DNA of 64,000 nucleotides, from assembly GCF_002257565.1 (NCBI RefSeq), contig NZ_CP022736.1, positions 4,960,001 to 5,024,000 of the forward strand, given 5' to 3'. Source of the DNA: Herbaspirillum sp. meg3 (GTDB taxonomy: Bacteria; Pseudomonadota; Gammaproteobacteria; Burkholderiales; Burkholderiaceae_D). Below are positions 56,524 to 64,000 of the stretch, piece after piece. The translations under genes and the position numbers were made by a program. The notes beneath the pieces were generated by a model. The model saw only the letters and a program-made list of their open reading frames with translations. It did not search any database and was not told the origin of the DNA. The stretch's first letter is position 1; every line of letters begins with the position of its first letter.

Positions 56524-56560
56524 TAAAAAAGCCGGTGAAAAGCATCGCTTCACACCGGCT
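56524..56560 (-). terminator. Rho-independent terminator after the TonB-dependent receptor gene
   Basis: AGCCGGTG (56530-56537) pairs with CACCGGCT (56553-56560) around a 15-base loop and is followed by CTTTTTTAT on the minus strand, 25 bases after the receptor stop codon. Confidence 0.88.
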
Positions 56561-56584
56561 CGAAAAACGTGAAAAATCAGTCGA

Positions 56585-58621
56585 TCAAAATTCGGTGCGG
56601 ACACCGAGGATCAGATTTCGACCGGTTTGTGGCACGGTATCTTTCAACACTGACGTCGAATAGCGAATGTCCTGATTCAGCAAATTCTTGACCAGTGCAA
56701 ACCAGGTTACGCGCATCGACTGCAGTTTTTGTGTGTACGACAGATTGGCGTCGATCTGCGTGTAGGACGGCGTGACGCTTTGCTCGAAGGATGCCAGGCG
56801 ATCCTGCTTGAGCGCGCGCAATACGCGCACACCGCTGGCCCACGGCCCTTGGCGGTAGCCGACGTCGACGCCATAACGTGTGGCCGGCTGCAACGGCAGG
56901 CTGCCCTGATTGTCCAGCCTGCCATGCGAGGTATCGGCGAACCCGCGCACCGAAAAACCTTCGCCGCTCAGGTTGTAGCTGACCTCGGCTTCGGCGCCAT
57001 AAATCGTGGCGTCGCCTTGCGACCAGAAGCGCTGCAAAAACTCGCCGGCAGGATCAGGATTGCCGCTGTCATCGACCTGGCCGTTGGTGCGGCCATAGAC
57101 GAAATTCTTGACCTTGTTCTGGAACAGGTTGCCCTTCCAGCGCACCAGGCCTTCCGTCTTTTGCAGCGTCAGCTCGACATTGTGCGAGGTCTCTTTTTGC
57201 AGGCTGCTGTCGCCGATGTCGAAGGTCGAAGTCGAGTCGTGCGGCCCCTTGGAATACAACTCTTCCACCGTCGGCGCGCGTTGTGCCACGGAATAAGTTG
57301 CTCCCAGACCGTAGCCCGGCATGAAGCTCCACATGGCGCCGGTGGACCAGGAGAACAAATTGAAGTCGCGGTTGAGCAAGCCTTCAGGGCGGCGCTGCAC
57401 CGATTCCAGACGCAGGCCGGCGCTAGCCAGCACGTCGCCAAATTTGCGCTCTTCAACCAGGAAACCCGCAAATGCGCTGGACTTGGTTTTCGGGGTCAGC
57501 TGCGGCGAACCGTCTACCGCCGACAAGGCCGCGTAGTTACTTTGTTCGGTTTGTATGCCGAAGTTACCGCGCCAGCCTGCCAGCGGTTTGTGCGTCAGTT
57601 CCCAGCGTGTCTGCAGGGAGCGGTTGGTGAATACCGTGTCGGAGGTGCCATCTTCCTTCTTCTCGGTGTGGGTATAGTCGGTGTAGCCGAGCTTGAACTT
57701 GAATGACTCGATACCGGCAAACGGTTCCCTGATCAGGCTGTCGATGTCGTAGCGCGTCTGATGCAGATCAATAAAGGACTTTTCTGCCGTCGGAATGCCG
57801 TAGTGGTCGTCCAGCGACGACACCGACGCGCCGATGTGGCCCCAGTTGGCGATGTACGAACCGCCAACGCCGACGCTGCTCTCGTGTGTAAAAGAGTTCG
57901 GCAAACGGCCGGAAGCGCTGGTAGCGTCGCCTTGTTTGGCGTTGCCTGGAATCTTGTAGTTGTCGGTGTCGCGATAATTCCCATCGATATGCAGGCCGAT
58001 CTGACCTGCGGAGCCGTCAACGCCGAAGGAGGTATTTTTTTGCCCGTCGACCGTGCCGTAGCGTGCCTCGACCTGCCCGGTCGGCTTGCCCACCAGCTCG
58101 GTCGGAATGCGGTCGTTGACGACATTGACCAGACCGCCGATGGCGCCTGATCCGTACAGCAATGCGGCCGGGCCGCGCAGGATTTCGATCTGGCGCGCCG
58201 TCGCAGCTTCGGTGGCGACGGCGTGATCGTTGGAGACGGTCGACACATCGGCCGTCGACATGCCGTTTTGCAGCATCATCACGCGTGGCCCTTCCATGCC
58301 GCGGATGATAGGACGTGAGGCGCCGGCGCCGAAGCTGGAGGCAGACACGCCCAGCTCATGCGACAAGGTATCGCCGAGTGAGTTGCCGAGCTTGTTACGC
58401 AGTTCGTCGCCGGACAAGACCTTGGCGGGCGTAAGGATCTGGGCGCTCTCTTCCGAGGCAAACGGGCTGGCCGTAACGACGACTTCTTGCAATTTTTGCG
58501 CTTGCTGAACCTGTGGCGACGAATCGCTTTGTTGCGGCGCCGTTTGCGCGATGGCGGCAGCGGACATGGCGGCGAGCGCGGACAGGACGGCGCTTGCCAA
58601 TAGGGTTGGCTGGACTTGCAT
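56585..58621 (-). CDS. TonB-dependent receptor, ZnuD-like
   Basis: A 678-residue outer-membrane receptor with a signal peptide (about residues 1-25), a TonB box (LQEVVVTAS) and a plug domain. The segments RPIIRGMEGPRVMMLQNG, SNDHAVATEA and RGPAALLYGSGAIGGLVN closely resemble ZnuD zinc receptors. A 22-strand barrel follows, ending in the C-terminal phenylalanine. Zinc as substrate is inferred from plug resemblance and the His-rich neighbour upstream. AAGGAA precedes the ATG at 58621. The two genes share one direction, with a 143-base gap. Confidence 0.9.
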   Translation of the reverse strand: MQVQPTLLASAVLSALAAMSAAAIAQTAPQQSDSSPQVQQAQKLQEVVVTASPFASEESAQILTPAKVLSGDELRNKLGNSLGDTLSHELGVSASSFGAGASRPIIRGMEGPRVMMLQNGMSTADVSTVSNDHAVATEAATARQIEILRGPAALLYGSGAIGGLVNVVNDRIPTELVGKPTGQVEARYGTVDGQKNTSFGVDGSAGQIGLHIDGNYRDTDNYKIPGNAKQGDATSASGRLPNSFTHESSVGVGGSYIANWGHIGASVSSLDDHYGIPTAEKSFIDLHQTRYDIDSLIREPFAGIESFKFKLGYTDYTHTEKKEDGTSDTVFTNRSLQTRWELTHKPLAGWRGNFGIQTEQSNYAALSAVDGSPQLTPKTKSSAFAGFLVEERKFGDVLASAGLRLESVQRRPEGLLNRDFNLFSWSTGAMWSFMPGYGLGATYSVAQRAPTVEELYSKGPHDSTSTFDIGDSSLQKETSHNVELTLQKTEGLVRWKGNLFQNKVKNFVYGRTNGQVDDSGNPDPAGEFLQRFWSQGDATIYGAEAEVSYNLSGEGFSVRGFADTSHGRLDNQGSLPLQPATRYGVDVGYRQGPWASGVRVLRALKQDRLASFEQSVTPSYTQIDANLSYTQKLQSMRVTWFALVKNLLNQDIRYSTSVLKDTVPQTGRNLILGVRTEF

Positions 58622-58764
58622 GGTGTTCCTTGACTGATCAATGAGAGTGGAATTGTCCGGATGAATAGACGCAGCAGCCTGTGCCACCGCAGCAATTGCT
58701 GTGGCCGGCGGCGGGCGTTAGCGCCACGATTGCTATCCGGTTAAAAAATCGACGGTTTCAGTGA

Positions 58765-59316
58765 TCAGCGCGGTGGAGCGCGAGAGGAAAAATGACAGAC
58801 GAGCGGCGCATCCCACGAGGCGAAAGCCTGCCACAGCGCAAGCACCTGTACGCCTGGAACCAGCGGGGGAGAAAAGAAATGGACGTGAATCCCGCTTGCA
58901 CCGCTGGCGGCATCGTATTCAACGCAGGAATGATGATGATGCTTTGGATGTTCGAGGTGCTGTGTGCCGATAGCGGTGCCGGCGTCGCTGCGCGGATTGT
59001 TAGCTTCAGCTGCGTCAGCGACATCCCCTCCATCGACATAGTTGAACAAGGCGGCGTTGAAGGAAGCTTCGGCGATACGCTCCATGGCGGGTGGCCAACC
59101 AGCGTGCGCAATGCCATGCAACAAGCCGAGAAATTGAGAAAATAGTAGTGTCGCCGACAGCAATAACGACAGAAGCAGCGTCGATCTGCCGCTCCGCGCA
59201 GACAATCGGGACAATGAGCGCAACGAAAATGACCGCGCCGATACCGATAACCATCCAGCCCGCGCGAATGCGCGAGGGCTGGAAGCAGGCAGCAAAGTGG
59301 CGATGGCTACGGCCAT
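58765..59316 (-). CDS. His-rich membrane-anchored or secreted protein of unknown function
   Basis: A protein of about 183 residues with one hydrophobic segment (STLLLSLLLSATLLFSQFLG). The exported part has a histidine cluster (HLEHPKHHHHSC) and a C-terminal SRAPP motif that I associate with small proteins encoded next to metal receptor genes. The start is uncertain: the open frame begins inside the promoter at 59451, so I chose the ATG at 59316. A metal-binding or metal-sensing accessory role for the ZnuD-like receptor is inference. Confidence 0.65.
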   Translation of the reverse strand: MAVAIATLLPASSPRAFARAGWLSVSARSFSLRSLSRLSARSGRSTLLLSLLLSATLLFSQFLGLLHGIAHAGWPPAMERIAEASFNAALFNYVDGGDVADAAEANNPRSDAGTAIGTQHLEHPKHHHHSCVEYDAASGASGIHVHFFSPPLVPGVQVLALWQAFASWDAPLVCHFSSRAPPR

Positions 59317-59428
59317 AATGGTCAGATATTTCGGGCAAAAACCGGGAAGAAAACAGAGAGACAGAAGAACGGCAGCACATCCCTGCGGTACCGCGACGCT
59401 GTCACACCGAGCATGTCGGCGAGCCCGA

Positions 59429-59458
59429 ATTATATCAGCATATTGCAACACTGTTGCA
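59429..59458 (-). promoter_or_regulatory. Promoter with perfect palindromic operator upstream of the zinc-uptake unit
   Basis: On the minus strand a perfect TATAAT (revcomp 59429-59434) is preceded by a perfect 15-bp palindrome TGCAACA-G-TGTTGCA (59444-59458). The palindrome covers the -35 position (GCAACA at 17 bases), leaving no consensus -35. Repressor binding here would block RNA polymerase. Zur is the likely candidate given the downstream ZnuD-like gene, but the sequence is not the enterobacterial Zur box. Confidence 0.65.
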
Positions 59459-59754
59459 TTTAGAAGAACGAGATGCGCTGATCATGTGACTGAAAACTGG
59501 ATCACCACGAAGAAGGAACCGCCCGAGATATAGGCACGCGTCCGATGAAACAAGGAGCAAAGAGAGAGCTGAGGCTGAAGCCTGAGAACGGCGCCGGAAG
59601 ATCGTCAGTGGATCGAAAGAGCATTTCAGGCCGGATTGCAGACGCAAAGAAATCGCATCGTGCAGCTTGCGCGGCAAGAGGAAGGTCAACAATGGAGTTG
59701 GTGAGCGGATGACGCCAGCCAGGCGGCGTCATCGCTTGGAATTGCTACTGGAGT
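59459..59754. other. Intergenic region between the zinc-unit promoter and dksA
   Basis: I see no supported gene. One 85-codon frame overlaps the operator and lacks a ribosome binding site. A 9-bp inverted repeat GATGACGCC/GGCGTCATC (59708-59716 with 59725-59733) lies 22 bases after the dksA stop codon and may end its transcript, although no T-run follows. Confidence 0.6.
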
Positions 59755-60759
59755 TTAATCGCCGTAGAGCTTTTGCTTCAGCTCGCGACGTTGCTGCGCT
59801 TCCAGAGACAACGTGGCGGTCGGACGTGCCAGCAGACGAGGAATGCCGATAGGCTCGCCTGTCTCTTCGCACCAGCCGTACTCGCCTGCATCGATGGAGA
59901 CGATGGATTGCTGCACTTTCTTCAGCAGCTTGCGTTCGCGGTCGCGGGTGCGCAATTCCAGCGCATGCTCTTCCTCGATGGTCGCGCGATCGGCAGGATC
60001 GGGAACCAACACGGTTTCACGCAAATGTTCAGTGGTTTCGCCTGCGTTCTTGAGCAGATCTTTTTCCAGCTGTTGCAAACGGGCCTTGAAGAAAGCAAGT
60101 TGCGCTTCGTTCATGTAGTCCTTCTCGCCCATCTTGAGGATCTGTTCCTCAGTGAGCAAGGTTTGCGTATCAGGGGTAGTTTTGGGAGTTTTAGTTGCCA
60201 CTTCGCTTACTTTCAATACTACGGGTTTTTCAATTTTATCCTTTAATCCGGCGCTTGCTTCCTTGTTTGCTGCCTTGGTTGCTACTTCTGCACGGGCTTT
60301 GCTGCCGCCTGCACTGATGCCGGATTTGGTCGCTTTTGAATCCACTTCCCTTGCTGCCGATGGTACTGCCTTCTTGGGCGTGCTATCGATTGCCTCGCCT
60401 GCGCTCTTCCCTGTGCCGGGCTTCGCCGACGCTGGTGCCGTTTTTTTAACGGTCAGGGATTTTACTACAACAACATTGCCTGTCGACGAAGTTGTGTTCT
60501 TCTTCGGCGCCACTGCGGTTTTTGCTGCTGTCGCCGTGCTTTTTTTGGCCTTGCTGCCCGCCGGAGATGCGTCACCGGTGGCGGCACGGGTTCCGGTCTT
60601 TTTTACCGGCGTTGCCGCCCTGCTAGCCATTTTCGGCGGTGCTTGAGCGGCCGTTTTCGGCGTTTTGACAGCAGATTTGGCGGCGGCGGTGCCGACTACG
60701 GCCACTCTGCTCGCACCGGAGGTACTTTTTTTGACAGTTTTCTTTGCGATGACGCCCAT
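59755..60759 (-). CDS. dksA: DksA-family RNA polymerase-binding protein with long Lys/Ala-rich N-terminal extension and one-cysteine zinc-finger remnant
   Basis: A 334-residue protein. Residues about 200-334 are a complete DksA module: a coiled coil with the tip motif D254PADRA259 and a globular region where only C297 of the four zinc cysteines remains (others T300, S318, A321). DksA binds the RNA polymerase secondary channel and, with ppGpp, controls rRNA and stress promoters. Residues 1-195 are a low-complexity tail of Lys, Ala, Thr, Ser and Pro resembling histone H1 or AlgP tails, more than doubling the usual length of about 150. The ATG at 60759 follows GGGGGAGGGA. Confidence 0.92.
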   Translation of the reverse strand: MGVIAKKTVKKSTSGASRVAVVGTAAAKSAVKTPKTAAQAPPKMASRAATPVKKTGTRAATGDASPAGSKAKKSTATAAKTAVAPKKNTTSSTGNVVVVKSLTVKKTAPASAKPGTGKSAGEAIDSTPKKAVPSAAREVDSKATKSGISAGGSKARAEVATKAANKEASAGLKDKIEKPVVLKVSEVATKTPKTTPDTQTLLTEEQILKMGEKDYMNEAQLAFFKARLQQLEKDLLKNAGETTEHLRETVLVPDPADRATIEEEHALELRTRDRERKLLKKVQQSIVSIDAGEYGWCEETGEPIGIPRLLARPTATLSLEAQQRRELKQKLYGD

Positions 60760-60956
60760 AGACTTTCCCTCCCCCGAGTTACTCGGTCTGCGGTAGATCA
60801 GTTGCCGTCCCCGGCTCGCAACGCATATAAATGCAAATCCAATACAGTGTATACCAGAACTTGGCGCATAAATAGCACTTCGCACGCCGCTTTTGCGGTG
60901 CGTCGACCACGCTGCGCGCGTCATTGCGGCCTTTTATTGCGCGGCGAAGCCGAGGT

Positions 60957-61712
60957 TCAGGCGTGAGCGGCTCCACAAACCGGACAGGCGGTATTGCGGG
61001 CAAAGCGGATACTGGTCCATTCCATGCAGCGGGCGTCCAGTATTTGCAGGCGGCCGGACAACGATTCGCCAACGCCCGCCACCAATTTAAGCGCTTCCGC
61101 CGCCTGCATGGTGCCGATGATGCCGACCAGCGGCGAAAACACGCCCATGGTGGAGCATTGCACTTCTTCAAACTGCTGATCGGGCGGAAACAGGCAGGCG
61201 TAGCACGGTGCGTCGTCCCGGCGTGTATCGAACACACTGATCTGGCCGTCAAAACGGATGGCGGCGCCCGACACCAACGGCACCTTGTGCTGCACGCAGG
61301 CGCGATTGACGGCATGGCGAGTGGCGAAATTGTCGCTGCAGTCGAGCACCACGGAAGCCTTGCTCACCAGTTCCGCCAGCCGCGCATCACTGACACGTTC
61401 GGCGACGGTGACGATGTCTATGTCCGGATTGATTTCTTCCAACGCCTGCCGTCCTGATTCCACCTTGAGCTGCCCGACGCGCGCCGTGGTGTGCATGATC
61501 TGGCGCTGCAGGTTGGTGAGATCGACGGTGTCGTCGTCCACCAGCGTGATCTTGCCCATGCCCGCCGAGGCCAGATACAAGGCTGCCGGCGAACCCAGGC
61601 CGCCGGCGCCGATGACCAATGCGTGTCCCGCCAGGAGCTTTTCCTGGCCTGCAATATCGATGTCGTCGAGAAGGATATGGCGCGAATAGCGCAGCAGTTG
61701 CTGGTCGTTCAT
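60957..61712 (-). CDS. moeB: MoeB/ThiF-type adenylyltransferase
   Basis: A 251-residue E1-like enzyme with the ATP-binding loop GAGGLGSP (about 35-42), the conserved arginine segment NLQRQIMHT and two zinc-binding cysteine pairs (CYACLF and CPVC). It adenylates the C-terminus of a sulfur carrier protein, MoaD for molybdopterin or ThiS for thiamine. No mo or thi genes are adjacent, so the symbol is a best guess. The ATG at 61712 fits the family start NDQQLLRYSRHILL; upstream codons are open but unlikely. Confidence 0.87.
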   Translation of the reverse strand: MNDQQLLRYSRHILLDDIDIAGQEKLLAGHALVIGAGGLGSPAALYLASAGMGKITLVDDDTVDLTNLQRQIMHTTARVGQLKVESGRQALEEINPDIDIVTVAERVSDARLAELVSKASVVLDCSDNFATRHAVNRACVQHKVPLVSGAAIRFDGQISVFDTRRDDAPCYACLFPPDQQFEEVQCSTMGVFSPLVGIIGTMQAAEALKLVAGVGESLSGRLQILDARCMEWTSIRFARNTACPVCGAAHA

Positions 61713-61751
61713 GGCGTGGTGGTGACGAAGAGTGGCGGAGCGATAAATGAA

Positions 61752-61779
61752 AAGAGGGCCGCATTTCTGCAGCCCTCTT
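61752..61779 (-). terminator. Rho-independent terminator downstream of ctpA
   Basis: AAGAGGGC (61752-61759) pairs with GCCCTCTT (61772-61779); the loop can add two GC pairs. CTTTTCATTT follows on the minus strand. It lies after palindromic element B and before moeB. Confidence 0.8.
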
Positions 61780-61814
61780 AATGTAACGCAATTCAGTGCT
61801 TCAAACCTGTTCAC

Positions 61815-61932
61815 GATCCGTAGCGAGAGGCCATCAGCCGGTGGCGGTCGGAGCGCAAGAACCGGAATGTACTTGAGTACATGAGGATTCTGAGCACCGC
61901 CCGACGCCGGATCATGGCGTCGCAGCAGGATC
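61815..61932. repeat. 118-nt palindromic repeat element B, downstream of ctpA
   Basis: The second copy of the family, the same length as element A and alignable without gaps (84 of 118 identical by my count). The ends are GATCC/GGATC and the centre ATGTACT (61867-61873) TG AGTACAT (61876-61882). The arm AGGCCAT (61828-61834) pairs with ATGGCGT (61914-61920) at six of seven positions. It starts 11 bases beyond the ctpA stop codon and precedes the terminator. Confidence 0.92.
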
Positions 61933-61943
61933 GCGGACAGGTT

Positions 61944-63464
61944 TTACTTCTTTTCGATCTTCTCTGCCGGAGCCTTTTCAATCTTTTCCGATGGGGTCTT
62001 GCTGTCCTTACGGATATCCTTCACCGGCTTGTCGTCCTTGCTGGAAGTATCGCGAATCTCGGCCTTGACCTTCGAGACCTGCACCGGCAGACCCTTCAGG
62101 TGATTCAACGCCTGCGCCAACTGGAAGTCTTCCTTGCTGCCGAATTCCAATGGCTTGCGCTTCTTCTCCAGCGCGATCAGACGCTCTTCTTCCTTTTCGT
62201 CGACGGTGGTGGCTTTGACTTCCGTCGCGTCCTTGTCCTTGTCGTTGATCAGATGCTTGGTCAGGTCGGCTTCGCGCAGACGCAGGCCGTTGAGGCCATC
62301 GCCATCGGCGTATTCATCGACCATGATGTCCGGCACGATGCCGCGGGCCTGGATCGAGCGGCCATTCGGCGTGTAGTAACGCGCGGTGGTCAGCTTGACG
62401 GCGGTCTGGCGGTCAGGTGGCAACGGAATGACCGATTGCACCGAACCCTTGCCGAACGACTGCGTCCCCATGATGGTGGCACGCTTGTAGTCTTGCAATG
62501 CGCCGGCCACGATCTCGGAGGCAGAAGCCGAACCCGAATTGATCAGCACGACCATCGGCACCTTCTTGATCGCATCCGGCAGACGCGCCAGCGGATCGGT
62601 CAGCGAACCTTGTGCATATTCATCGCGCTTGGCGGCGTAGATAACCTTCGAGCTGGCCAGTTGACCGTTAGTCGTCACAACCACGGCATCCTTCGGCAGA
62701 AAAGCGCCCGATACGCCGATCGCGCCTGGCAAGACGCCACCCGGATCGTTACGCAGGTCAAGCACCAGGCCCTTCAGGTTTGGTTCCTGTGCGTAGAACG
62801 CAAGGATCTTCTTGGCCATGTCGTCGACGGTCGGCTCCTGGAATTGCGTCACGCGCAACCAGGCGTAGCCAGGCTCGATCACCTTCGACTTCACGCTTTG
62901 CATGCGGATTTCCTGGCGCATGATGGTGACGATGATCGGACGGTCTTCGTCCTTGCGGGCAATCGTCAGCGTGATCTTGGTGTTGGGTTCGCCGCGCATT
63001 TTCTTGACGGCTTCATCCAGCGTCAGGCCCTTTACCGGTGTCGCGTCGAGACGGGTTATCAGATCGCCCGCCTTGATGCCTGCACGGTAGGCAGGAGAAT
63101 CTTCGATCGGCGAGATCACTTTGACATAGCCGTCTTCCATACCGACTTCGATACCCAGGCCGACAAACTTGCCCATGGTGCTTTCGCGCAGCTCTTTGAA
63201 AGCCTTCTTGTCGAGGTAAGCGGAATGCGGATCGAGCGAGGCGACCATGCCGGAAATTGCTTCCGTCAGCAGCTTCTTGTCTTCGACAGGTTCAACATAG
63301 TTGGACTTGATCATCCCGAACACGTCGGTCAGCTGCCGGACCTCTTCCAGCGGCAGCGGCTCTGCTCCGCTCTTCTGTGCGATGGCATCCAACTGCATCG
63401 AAGCCGCCACACCTGCAATCATGCCCAGACCGATAAGACCGATATTCTTGAGTTTGCTGCCCAT
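61944..63464 (-). CDS. ctpA: Carboxyl-terminal processing protease (S41 family)
   Basis: A 506-residue periplasmic serine protease with an N-terminal signal or anchor (residues about 5-28) and a PDZ domain (about 95-175, from GKFVGLGIEV). The S41 catalytic domain has the nucleophile motif NSGSASASEIVAG and the lysine base in SFGKGSVQ. A charged Lys/Glu/Asp-rich C-terminal tail (about 395-506) is likely flexible. Such enzymes trim periplasmic proteins and often regulate cell-wall hydrolases. It starts four bases after the envC-like stop codon, which supports a cell-wall role. Confidence 0.93.
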   Translation of the reverse strand: MGSKLKNIGLIGLGMIAGVAASMQLDAIAQKSGAEPLPLEEVRQLTDVFGMIKSNYVEPVEDKKLLTEAISGMVASLDPHSAYLDKKAFKELRESTMGKFVGLGIEVGMEDGYVKVISPIEDSPAYRAGIKAGDLITRLDATPVKGLTLDEAVKKMRGEPNTKITLTIARKDEDRPIIVTIMRQEIRMQSVKSKVIEPGYAWLRVTQFQEPTVDDMAKKILAFYAQEPNLKGLVLDLRNDPGGVLPGAIGVSGAFLPKDAVVVTTNGQLASSKVIYAAKRDEYAQGSLTDPLARLPDAIKKVPMVVLINSGSASASEIVAGALQDYKRATIMGTQSFGKGSVQSVIPLPPDRQTAVKLTTARYYTPNGRSIQARGIVPDIMVDEYADGDGLNGLRLREADLTKHLINDKDKDATEVKATTVDEKEEERLIALEKKRKPLEFGSKEDFQLAQALNHLKGLPVQVSKVKAEIRDTSSKDDKPVKDIRKDSKTPSEKIEKAPAEKIEKK

Positions 63465-63467
63465 GTT

Positions 63468-64000
63468 TCACCTAGTAGTTACCCAGCCGAGTGGGTCGAA
63501 AGCGCGGCCCTGATGCCGCATTTCAAAGTATAAACCCGATTGCTCATTGCCGCCGCTATTACCTGCGCTGGCGATGACATCCCCGGTTTTGACGAGATCC
63601 CCTGCCCGTTTCAAGACGGACTGATTATTGCCATAAATGGTCATGTACTGATTGCCGTGATCGACGATGATCAGGTTGCCGAAACCGCGCAACCAATCCG
63701 CATAGACCACCCGCCCCGCCGCCACAGCCTTGACTTCCGTTCCTTCCGGAGCTCGGATGAAGAGCCCCTTCCAGCTTGGTCCGTCGCCGCGCTTGCCGCC
63801 GAACTTGGCGAGCAGGTCGCCGCGCACCGGCAGACGCAGCTGGCCGCGCAGGCTGGCGAAAGGTTTACCAAAATTTTCTTCCGGCGACGGCGTCGCGTCG
63901 TTTCTGCCCAGTGATTGCGGTGCTTCGTCGTCATCAATTGCGTCGGACGGCGCAGGCTTGCTCTTGGTTCCCGGCGCGGCCTTCGCTTGCTGGGCGACGC
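63468..64000 (-). CDS. EnvC-like murein hydrolase activator (LytM/M23 domain), 5' end off window
   Basis: The C-terminal 177 residues of a LytM-domain protein. An acidic/proline linker (about the first 45 visible residues) leads to the LytM domain (LRLPVRGDLLAKFGGKRG ... IIVDHGNQYMTIYGN ... GLYFEMRHQGRAFDPLGW). The usual HxH zinc motif is replaced (LYFEMRH), as in EnvC, which activates amidases rather than cutting murein itself. The missing N-terminus should contain a signal peptide and coiled coil. The frame stays open to the window edge, so an internal GTG near 63827 is not the start. ctpA follows after three bases. Confidence 0.9.
   Translation of the reverse strand, partial: VAQQAKAAPGTKSKPAPSDAIDDDEAPQSLGRNDATPSPEENFGKPFASLRGQLRLPVRGDLLAKFGGKRGDGPSWKGLFIRAPEGTEVKAVAAGRVVYADWLRGFGNLIIVDHGNQYMTIYGNNQSVLKRAGDLVKTGDVIASAGNSGGNEQSGLYFEMRHQGRAFDPLGWVTTR

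Noticed and set aside
59435..59692. An 85-codon minus-strand frame between the zinc unit and dksA
   Set aside because: It overlaps the promoter and palindromic operator, lacks a ribosome binding site and shows no domain.

Overview
This 64 kb window looks like a chromosomal segment of a betaproteobacterium of the order Burkholderiales, most likely family Oxalobacteraceae (Herbaspirillum/Collimonas-like). The basis is the protein set, the rrn layout 16S-Ile-Ala-23S-5S, and gene orders I recognise from this group (fmdB-DUF502-aspS-nudB-EEP-clsB; lptM-lysA divergent from cyaY; hslV-hslU). The genus is inference. Almost every gene lies on the minus strand. The only plus-strand genes I accept are cyaY, a GspG-like pseudopilin and an Lrp/AsnC regulator.

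Layout: 1-394, 5' part of an IorA-type [2Fe-2S] protein gene with a hexanucleotide repeat upstream. 1.0-6.6 kb, a complete rRNA operon with promoter, boxA sites, two tRNAs, 23S processing stem and terminator. 7.0-14.3 kb, a beta-oxidation cluster (TetR regulator, acyl-CoA dehydrogenase, FadN-type fusion, thiolase, enoyl-CoA isomerase). 14.6-18.8 kb, hslR, acetyl-CoA acetyltransferase and katG. 19.1-28.6 kb, the housekeeping block clsB-EEP-nudB ... aspS-DUF502-fmdB, interrupted between nudB and aspS by a LysR/amidohydrolase/MHS-transporter cassette. 28.8-33.0 kb, a trehalose operon (otsB-GH15-otsA). 33.3-42.2 kb, a sodium:solute symporter, 3-methyladenine glycosylase, lysA-lptM/cyaY, glpK, an orphan pseudopilin and hslVU.

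42.5-56.4 kb reads as one metabolic unit: putA, then a liv-type ABC transporter operon (livK-livH-livM-livG-livF) with a trans-3-hydroxyproline dehydratase and a pyrroline-2-carboxylate reductase between livK and livH. A divergent Lrp-type regulator and a second livK paralogue complete it. The inferred flow is uptake, then trans-3-hydroxy-L-proline to pyrroline-2-carboxylate to L-proline to glutamate through PutA.

56.5-59.5 kb is a probable zinc-uptake unit: a ZnuD-like TonB receptor and a His-rich membrane protein behind a promoter whose -35 region overlaps a perfect 15-bp palindrome. 59.7-64 kb holds a DksA with a very long histone-H1-like N-terminal tail, a MoeB/ThiF enzyme, the CtpA protease and the 3' part of an EnvC-like gene.

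The most unusual signal is intergenic. Two gap-free 118-nt elements (49981-50098 and 61815-61932) are about 71% identical. Each forms one long imperfect palindrome, and several differences between them are compensatory on both arms. A third, shorter palindrome (47814-47898) shares their CGTAGCGAG motif. Two of the three lie inside the liv operon. No CRISPR array, insertion sequence or prophage was seen.
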